Below, piece after piece: positions 6,868-12,415 of a stretch of 12,415 nucleotides of DNA. Position 1 is the first letter of the stretch, and the number at the start of each line of letters is the position of its first letter. This stretch comes from UBA1738 sp003453455 (GTDB lineage Bacteria > Bacillota > Clostridia > UBA1381). Location: the NCBI GenBank assembly GCA_946621875.1, contig CAMOOX010000039.1:1-12415 (forward strand), written 5' to 3'. The position numbers and the translations under genes were made by a program. The notes beneath the pieces were generated by a model. The model was not told the DNA's origin, ran no database searches, and saw nothing but the letters and a program-made list of their open reading frames with translations.

Positions 6868-8781
6868 ATGGGACAGAAATTTTATATTACGACAGCAATA
6901 GCCTATACCTCGCGTAAGCCGCATATAGGGAACACCTATGAGATAGTGCTTGCCGATGCGATTGCGAGATTTCACAGATTTTTAGGCGATGATGTGTTTT
7001 TTTTGACAGGAACGGATGAACACGGTCAAAAAATTCAGGAAATTGCTGAAAAAGAGGGCATCGCTCCGCAAAAATATGTTGATAAAATCGCAGGTGAAAT
7101 CCGTGATATAGCAGATATGCTTAATGTAAGCTATGATAAGTTTATAAGAACAACAGACGATTATCATGTAAAAGCAATTCAGAAGATATTCAAAAAACTC
7201 TATGACCAGGGCGACATTTATAAGTCGGAGTATGAGGGCTGGTACTGTACCCCTTGTGAATCCTTCTGGACAGAAACACAGCTTGTTGACGGTAAATGCC
7301 CGGACTGCGGCAGAGAAGTCAAAAAGACAAAGGAAGAAGCATACTTCTTTAAAATGAGTAAGTATCAGGATAGACTTATGAAATACATTGAGGAAAATCC
7401 TGAGTTTATTCAGCCCGAATCGAGAAAAAGGGAAATGATAAATAACTTTTTAAAGCCGGGACTTCAGGATTTGTGCGTGTCAAGGACGAGCTTTAACTGG
7501 GGTATTCCGGTAGATTTTGATGAAAAGCATGTTGTGTATGTGTGGATTGACGCACTTTCCAACTATATAACAGCGCTTGGATATTCGCCCGATAATAAGG
7601 GCGAGCTTTACAAAAAGTATTGGCCTTGCGATGTGCATATTATCGGAAAAGATATACTGAGATTTCATACAATTTATTGGCCGATAATGCTTATGGCGCT
7701 CGGTGAGCCTCTCCCGAAACAGGTTTTTGGTCATCCGTGGCTGTTATTTGGTGAGGAAAAAATGTCAAAATCGCGCGGTAATGTGATTTATGCGGACGAA
7801 CTTATAAAACATTTTGGTGTTGATGCAGTGAGGTATTATCTTTTACACGAAATGCCATATGCACAGGACGGAAATATAACATATGAAACCTTTATAGCAA
7901 GGTATAATTCCGATTTGGCAAATACTCTTGGAAACCTTGTAAACCGCACGGTGGCAATGATAAATAAATATTTTGGCGGAAGTATAGAAAAAGGCGTGCA
8001 GGAAGGTGAATTTGACGCTGATTTGCAAAAAACTGCGGAAGAAGCCATTTCAAATATTGAAAAGCTTATGAAAACATGGCATATTGCCGACAGTCTTGAC
8101 GAAATTTGGAAGGTCGCAGGCCGTGCAAATAAGTATATTGACGAAACAGCACCCTGGATTTTGGCAAAATCAGAAGAACAAAAACCAAGGCTTAAAGGAG
8201 TGCTTTATAATCTTGCTGAAACGATAAGAATTATATCAGGACTTTTGATGCCATTTATGCCAAATACAGCAGAAGCAATAAAAAATCAAATCGGTGCCGA
8301 GGACATATCTTATGAAACCTTAAAGACTTTTGGGAACTTAAAAGATGGAACAAAAGTAGGTGAGGCATCTCCTCTCTTTGCCAGAATTGATGCAGAGGAA
8401 AAGCTTAAAGAGCTTTTCAGCGAAAATGAAGATAAGGTTAAAATTGAGCCGTTTTTGGATTATTGCGAATTTGATGACTTTGAAAAGCTTGATATAAGAG
8501 TGGGCAAGGTTTTGGAATGTGAAAAGGTAGCAAAATCTGATAAACTTTTAAAGTTTATATTAGAGGTAGGAAGTGAAAAACGGCAGATTTTGTCAGGAAT
8601 TTCAAAATATCACACACCCGCAGAGCTTATCGGAAAAAATGTTATCTTTATCGCAAATTTGAAACCGAGAAAAATTATGGGACTTGAATCACAGGGTATG
8701 ATTTTGTCAGCAGAGTTTGAGGACGGATTAACTGCGCTTACTACCATAAAAGACATACAAAGCGGAGCCAGAATAGTTTAA
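6868..8781 (+). CDS. metG: Methionine-tRNA ligase
   Basis: This 637-residue class I aminoacyl-tRNA synthetase charges tRNA-Met and initiator tRNA. The HIGH motif is PHIG (18-21) and KMSKS is exact at 298-302. A zinc knuckle lies in the connective domain, with two CxxC pairs: Cys127/Cys130 and Cys144/Cys147. An anticodon-binding helical domain occupies about 340-510. The C-terminus (about 534-637) is an EMAP/Trbp111-type OB-fold tRNA-binding domain that normally drives dimerisation (FEKLDIRVGKV, SGISKYH, NLKPRKIMGLESQGM). Length and order match the Bacillus-type enzyme. AAGGAGA at 6854-6860 precedes the ATG, and the gap to the upstream stop is 3 nt. That leaves no space for a T-box leader, which is common ahead of synthetase genes in Bacillota. 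Confidence 0.98.
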   Translation: MGQKFYITTAIAYTSRKPHIGNTYEIVLADAIARFHRFLGDDVFFLTGTDEHGQKIQEIAEKEGIAPQKYVDKIAGEIRDIADMLNVSYDKFIRTTDDYHVKAIQKIFKKLYDQGDIYKSEYEGWYCTPCESFWTETQLVDGKCPDCGREVKKTKEEAYFFKMSKYQDRLMKYIEENPEFIQPESRKREMINNFLKPGLQDLCVSRTSFNWGIPVDFDEKHVVYVWIDALSNYITALGYSPDNKGELYKKYWPCDVHIIGKDILRFHTIYWPIMLMALGEPLPKQVFGHPWLLFGEEKMSKSRGNVIYADELIKHFGVDAVRYYLLHEMPYAQDGNITYETFIARYNSDLANTLGNLVNRTVAMINKYFGGSIEKGVQEGEFDADLQKTAEEAISNIEKLMKTWHIADSLDEIWKVAGRANKYIDETAPWILAKSEEQKPRLKGVLYNLAETIRIISGLLMPFMPNTAEAIKNQIGAEDISYETLKTFGNLKDGTKVGEASPLFARIDAEEKLKELFSENEDKVKIEPFLDYCEFDDFEKLDIRVGKVLECEKVAKSDKLLKFILEVGSEKRQILSGISKYHTPAELIGKNVIFIANLKPRKIMGLESQGMILSAEFEDGLTALTTIKDIQSGARIV

Positions 8782-8800
8782 AGGGAAGGAAATACAGATT

Positions 8801-10507
8801 ATGAGAATGACAAATTTGCTTATGCCTACTTTAAGGGAAGTACCGGCAGAGGCGGAAATCAAGAGCCATCAGCTTATGCTAAGGGCCGGATATATAAGGA
8901 AAATAGCGGCAGGAATATATTCGTATCTTCCCTTGGGAATGAGAACCTTAAAAAAAGTAGAGCAAATAGTGCGTGAAGAAATGGATAGAGCAGGTGCACA
9001 GGAGCTTTTGATGCCTGCACTTTTGCCGGCTGAGGTTTATCAGGAATCGGGAAGATGGGATGTTTTCGGCGATTCTATGTTTAAATTGAAGGACAGAGGA
9101 AAAAGAGATTTTTGCTTAGGACCTACACACGAAGAACCGTTTACCAATCTTTGCATAAATGAGGTGCGCTCATATAAAGAGTATCCTTTAACCCTTTATC
9201 AGATACAGACAAAGTACCGTGATGAAGGGCGTCCGCGGTTTGGACTTATAAGAAGCCGTGAGTTTATTATGAAGGACGCGTACAGCTTTGATTTGGATGA
9301 AAATGGACTTGACATTTCTTATAAGAAAATGTACAATGCGTATTGTAGGATATTCGAGCGTCTTGGACTTGACTTTACAATAGTGGACGCAGATTCCGGC
9401 GCAATGGGCGGCAGCGGAAGCCAGGAATTTATGGTAAAATCCCCTGTCGGCGAAGACGGCATTGCTTATTGTGATAAGTGCGGATATGCGGCAAACTATG
9501 AAAAAGCAGCAGCTATTCCTACAAAAAAAGACTTTCCTCTGGGCGAGCTGCCTCTTGAAAAAATTAAAACGCCTGATGTGCATACAATAGAGGAGCTTGT
9601 ATCATTTTTAAATAGCGAGCCGTATGTATTTGCAAAAACAATCATCTATAAGGCAGATGATAAATACATAGCGGCAATGGTCAGAGGCGACAGGGAAATA
9701 AATGAGGTAAAACTAAAAAATCTTGTTGGCTGCGTTGACGATTTGGAGCTTGCTGAGCCGTCTGTTGTACGCGAGCTTACTAATGCTCAGGTTGGTTTTG
9801 CAGGGCCTATCGGACTATCCATACCTGTTTATGCGGATTTGGAAGTAGAAAATATGCGTAATTTCATAGTTGGTGCAAATGAAACAGACTATCACTATAA
9901 AAATGTGAACATAGGACGCGATTTTACTCCAAAAAGCTTTTCTGATATACGCGTTATTGAAGAGGGTGATGCGTGTCCTGTGTGCGGAGCACCTATAAAG
10001 GCTGCACAAGGCATAGAGGTCGGTCATATTTTCAAGCTTGGTACAAAGTACTCAAAGGCTTTGGGGCTCAATTACCAGTCAGAAAACGGAGAAGCCAAAA
10101 CAGTTGTTATGGGTTGCTACGGTATAGGCGTGACAAGGTGTGTTGCGGCTGCAATAGAGCAGGGAAACGACGAAAATGGTATGGTTCTTCCTGTCTCAAT
10201 AGCACCTTTTGAGGCAATTGTTATACCCGTGAATTCAAAAGATGAAGCACAGAGCAAGCTTGCTGAGAAAATATATGAGGACTTGAAGAAAAAAGGCATA
10301 GATGCCCTGATAGACGATAGAAGCGAGCGACCGGGAGTTAAATTTAAGGACGCAGACTTAATTGGAATTCCTGTAAGAATAGTTGTTGGTAAAAAATCAG
10401 CAGAGGGAATTGTGGAATATAAATTACGAACCTGCGGTGAGTCTTCCGAGAAAACGGCAGAAGACGCAGTGTCGTGTGCAGTAGAATATATATTATCTAA
10501 TAAATAA
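8801..10507 (+). CDS. proS: Proline-tRNA ligase (bacterial type with editing insertion)
   Basis: This 568-residue class II synthetase charges tRNA-Pro. Motif 2 is KYRDEGRPRFGLIRSREF (138-155) and motif 3 is GCYGIGVTRCVAA (438-450). LGPTHEEP (106-113) is the usual substrate-binding segment. Between motifs 2 and 3 sits the insertion (editing) domain, about 224-405, which hydrolyses mischarged Ala-tRNA-Pro. Lys279 in FAKT falls where the E. coli enzyme has its editing lysine. A CxxC pair sits at each end of this domain (Cys224/Cys227 and Cys392/Cys395), suggesting a metal site. The anticodon-binding domain follows from about 470 (APFEAIVIPV, DDRSERPGVKFKDADLIGIP). The start has AGGGAAGGA about 10 nt upstream and lies 19 nt after metG. 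No T-box or other leader fits this gap. Confidence 0.98.
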   Translation: MRMTNLLMPTLREVPAEAEIKSHQLMLRAGYIRKIAAGIYSYLPLGMRTLKKVEQIVREEMDRAGAQELLMPALLPAEVYQESGRWDVFGDSMFKLKDRGKRDFCLGPTHEEPFTNLCINEVRSYKEYPLTLYQIQTKYRDEGRPRFGLIRSREFIMKDAYSFDLDENGLDISYKKMYNAYCRIFERLGLDFTIVDADSGAMGGSGSQEFMVKSPVGEDGIAYCDKCGYAANYEKAAAIPTKKDFPLGELPLEKIKTPDVHTIEELVSFLNSEPYVFAKTIIYKADDKYIAAMVRGDREINEVKLKNLVGCVDDLELAEPSVVRELTNAQVGFAGPIGLSIPVYADLEVENMRNFIVGANETDYHYKNVNIGRDFTPKSFSDIRVIEEGDACPVCGAPIKAAQGIEVGHIFKLGTKYSKALGLNYQSENGEAKTVVMGCYGIGVTRCVAAAIEQGNDENGMVLPVSIAPFEAIVIPVNSKDEAQSKLAEKIYEDLKKKGIDALIDDRSERPGVKFKDADLIGIPVRIVVGKKSAEGIVEYKLRTCGESSEKTAEDAVSCAVEYILSNK

Positions 10508-10512
10508 GCATT

Positions 10513-10518
10513 GAGAGG
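10513..10518 (+). promoter_or_regulatory. Ribosome binding site that decides the dehydratase start
   Basis: GAGAGG ends 3 nt before the ATG at 10522 but 9 nt before the in-frame ATG at 10528. Normal spacing therefore favours the second ATG, which shortens the protein by two residues. Confidence 0.5.
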
Positions 10519-10527
10519 ATAATGGTT

Positions 10528-12384
10528 ATGTCTTTTATTCGTAAACACAGACGGGCAGCGCTGCTTTTCTTTATTGATACTACGATATGCTTTATTGCGT
10601 GTGCACTTGCATATTTAATGATTTTTGTTGTTGCAGCATCTGACTTTGGCATAAAAATAGGAATTGATTCGCAAACTATGATATGGCATACATTAACGAT
10701 ATCTTTATGCTTTATGTTTGGTCTGTGGTTTTGCCGTGTCTATAAGAGTATATGGCGATTTGCGACAGCTGTGGATATTATGAAGTGTTTTTTGGGTATT
10801 TCATTTGGACTTTTTGTGTACTATCCGTTTAAAATGGTGTATCCAAAAGATATTTCGGATATTTTGATATCAATTGAATACCTCTTAGCTATGATTGGCA
10901 TTATATCTGTAAGGGGAATGTATAAATATTTATACAGCAGATTTTCAAATACCCCAAGTGAGCATAGATCGCGTACAATGATTATAGGAGCGGGGGAAGC
11001 AGGAAGAAAGGTAATAGAAGAGATGCACAGTGGTGCCGCATATAGACCTATAATTCTCGTTGATGATGACCCGAAAAAATTAGGAAGAAGTGTTGAGGGT
11101 GTATCGGTAGCAGGCACAACATACGATATTCCAAAGCTTGTGGAAAAACATCGAATTAAAACGATTTTCTTTGCTATTCCGTCGATAAATCCTGAGGAGC
11201 GCAGGCGTATTTTAAATATTTGTTCTGAAACTGTTTGCGAAGTCAAAGTAGTACCGTATATGTATGAACTTATACAGAATGCAGACTTTTTAGGACAGGA
11301 AAAGGATATAAATGTCGAGGATTTGCTTGGAAGAGAACCGATTAGGTTTTCTGATTTTGAAATTCACGAACTTATTCGCGACAGAGTTTGTATGGTAACG
11401 GGCGGCGGCGGCTCGATCGGCTCGGAGCTTTGCCGGCAGATTTCTGCACATAATCCTAAAAAGCTTATAATAGTAGATATTTACGAGAATAATGCGTATG
11501 ATATTCAGCAGGAGCTTTTGTCGAATTATCCGCAAATGGATCTTGATGTACGAATTGCATCTGTGCGTGACTTTGACAAGATGAAAGCTTTGTTTGAAAT
11601 GTTTAAGCCGGAGCTTGTTTTCCATGCGGCAGCGCATAAGCATGTTCCTTTAATGGAGACAAGCCCTGAGGAGGCAATTAAAAATAATATAGGTGGCACT
11701 TATAATGTTGCATATCTGGCAAATGAGTATAAGGTTCGCAAATTTGTCTTGGTGTCCACCGATAAGGCCGTAAATCCGACTAATGTAATGGGCGCAACAA
11801 AGCGCTGTTGTGAGATGATAGCTCAGTACTTTGCGCAAGTTTCCGATTTTACTGACTTTGTTGCAGTGAGATTTGGTAATGTTTTGGGCTCAAATGGTTC
11901 TGTTATACCGCTTTTTGAAAAACAATTGGCACAAGGCGGACCGCTTACTGTAACGCACCCCGATATTATAAGATATTTTATGACGATACCTGAGGCCGTC
12001 TTCTTGATATTGCAGGCGGCAACTCTTGCAAAGGGCGGAGAAATCTTTGTACTTGATATGGGTGAACCTGTTAAAATATTGGATCTTGCCGAGAATTTGA
12101 TTAAACTTCACGGTAAAGAGCCTTATAAGGATATAGATATCCAGTTTACAGGACTGCGCCCCGGAGAAAAACTATTTGAAGAGCTTTTGATGTCGGAAGA
12201 GGGAATAAAAGAAACACAGAATAAAAAAATCTTTATTGGAACTCAAATACAGATAGACGAAAAGAATTTTCCGCAAATGATTGAAAATATAAGGAAAATC
12301 GCTTATGCCAATAATTCCGAAGAGGCAATAGAAGCATTAAGGCAAATAGTCCCGACATTCAATCATATTGTTATAAATAAATAG
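10528..12384 (+). CDS. Membrane-anchored UDP-sugar 4,6-dehydratase / nucleotide-sugar epimerase (FlaA1/CapD/PglF/WbpM type)
   Basis: This 618-residue long-form polysaccharide biosynthesis protein should act at the inner face of the membrane. It would make UDP-4-keto-6-deoxy-type sugars from UDP-GlcNAc for capsule, O-glycan or secondary wall polymers. About four membrane helices lie in the N-terminal 130 residues (near 10-35, 52-70, 84-104 and 113-130). A first Rossmann-like domain begins at IIGAGEAGRKV (152-162). The catalytic short-chain dehydrogenase domain starts with VTGGGGSIGSEL (290-301). STDKAVNPTNVMGATK (410-425) holds the catalytic region, where Met421 replaces the usual Tyr ahead of Lys425, as in WbpM and PglF. 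GLRPGEKLFEELL (542-554) is also typical. It is the last gene of the operon, 20 nt after proS, and a terminator follows. The sugar product and final glycan cannot be inferred. Confidence 0.92.
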   Translation: MSFIRKHRRAALLFFIDTTICFIACALAYLMIFVVAASDFGIKIGIDSQTMIWHTLTISLCFMFGLWFCRVYKSIWRFATAVDIMKCFLGISFGLFVYYPFKMVYPKDISDILISIEYLLAMIGIISVRGMYKYLYSRFSNTPSEHRSRTMIIGAGEAGRKVIEEMHSGAAYRPIILVDDDPKKLGRSVEGVSVAGTTYDIPKLVEKHRIKTIFFAIPSINPEERRRILNICSETVCEVKVVPYMYELIQNADFLGQEKDINVEDLLGREPIRFSDFEIHELIRDRVCMVTGGGGSIGSELCRQISAHNPKKLIIVDIYENNAYDIQQELLSNYPQMDLDVRIASVRDFDKMKALFEMFKPELVFHAAAHKHVPLMETSPEEAIKNNIGGTYNVAYLANEYKVRKFVLVSTDKAVNPTNVMGATKRCCEMIAQYFAQVSDFTDFVAVRFGNVLGSNGSVIPLFEKQLAQGGPLTVTHPDIIRYFMTIPEAVFLILQAATLAKGGEIFVLDMGEPVKILDLAENLIKLHGKEPYKDIDIQFTGLRPGEKLFEELLMSEEGIKETQNKKIFIGTQIQIDEKNFPQMIENIRKIAYANNSEEAIEALRQIVPTFNHIVINK

Positions 12385-12386
12385 AT

Positions 12387-12414
12387 AAAAAAGGACAGTT
12401 TTCTGTCCTTTTTT
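12387..12414 (+). terminator. Intrinsic terminator at the end of the operon
   Basis: A 12-bp perfect stem (12387-12398 with 12403-12414) closes on a TTTT loop. GGACAG/CTGTCC forms the core, with A6 on the left and T6 on the right. It lies 2 nt after the dehydratase stop codon. The left A-tract would give a U-tract on the other strand too, so it may also end a convergent gene beyond the window. Confidence 0.93.
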
Positions 12415-12415
12415 G

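Noticed and set aside
9188..9583. 131-residue minus-strand open frame within proS
   Set aside because: It is antisense to the ProRS motif 2 and editing domain region; no independent evidence for a gene.
10480..10527. Possible promoter for the dehydratase in the TATA-rich end of proS
   Set aside because: TATA-like stretches are present, but no credible -35 is placed at the right distance.
10522..10527. First ATG of the dehydratase frame as the start
   Set aside because: The GAGAGG site would be only 3 nt away; the ATG at 10528 has normal spacing. The difference is two residues and is not certain.
10117..10548. 143-residue open frame on the minus strand over the end of proS
   Set aside because: It lies antisense to well-supported proS and dehydratase coding sequence, has no ribosome binding context or family motif, and its composition is that of a mirrored gene.
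10821..11246. 141-residue minus-strand open frame within the dehydratase gene
   Set aside because: It is fully inside a strong coding sequence on the other strand and shows no recognisable motif.
1..12415. Mobile elements, CRISPR arrays, phage or defence systems, tRNA genes
   Set aside because: I saw no transposase or recombinase motifs, no regularly spaced direct repeats, no terminal inverted repeats and no cloverleaf-like tRNA gene. Nearly all sequence is accounted for by recognised housekeeping or membrane proteins.

Overview
The window looks like ordinary chromosome from a low-GC, Gram-positive-type bacterium, most likely a member of the Clostridia (Bacillota). The reasons are the A/T-rich coding sequence, strong AAGGAG/GGTGAT ribosome binding sites, TTGACA/TATAAT promoters, the clostridial-looking IMP dehydrogenase tail and formate-tetrahydrofolate ligase, and a YtvI-like AI-2E family membrane protein of the kind found in spore formers. 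No exact species can be read from the sequence. No mobile element, CRISPR array, tRNA or rRNA gene, phage gene or defence gene was found.

Left part (1-2052): the 3' end of guaB (IMP dehydrogenase) is followed after 14 nt by fhs (formate-tetrahydrofolate ligase). Together they join GMP synthesis to the 10-formyl-THF supply used in purine synthesis. The unit ends at a strong, nearly symmetric hairpin that also ends the convergent gene on the other strand.

Middle (2047-3109): a YihY/BrkB-family membrane protein lies on the minus strand. It is driven by what reads as a perfect consensus sigma-A promoter with an extended -10 element. A second promoter faces the other way in the same 184-nt gap.

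Right part (3048-12415): seven plus-strand genes are packed tightly between the rightward promoter and a terminator at the window's end. In order they are trmL (tRNA wobble 2'-O-methyltransferase), a DegV/FakB fatty-acid-binding protein, an archaeal-type cofactor-independent phosphoglycerate mutase (or the related proposed homoserine kinase), an AI-2E family membrane protein, metG, proS, and a membrane-anchored FlaA1/CapD/PglF-type UDP-sugar 4,6-dehydratase. Gaps run from a 4-nt overlap to 20 nt, so one transcript of about 9.3 kb is likely. The products mix translation (TrmL, MetRS, ProRS), lipid handling, central metabolism and surface-glycan precursor synthesis.

I see no convincing new biological system. 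The observations most worth checking are the operon of two aminoacyl-tRNA synthetases without a visible leader, the perfect promoter of the YihY gene with an inverted repeat in its spacer, the shared terminator containing or touching both stop codons, and the unresolved substrate of the phosphoglycerate-mutase-like enzyme.
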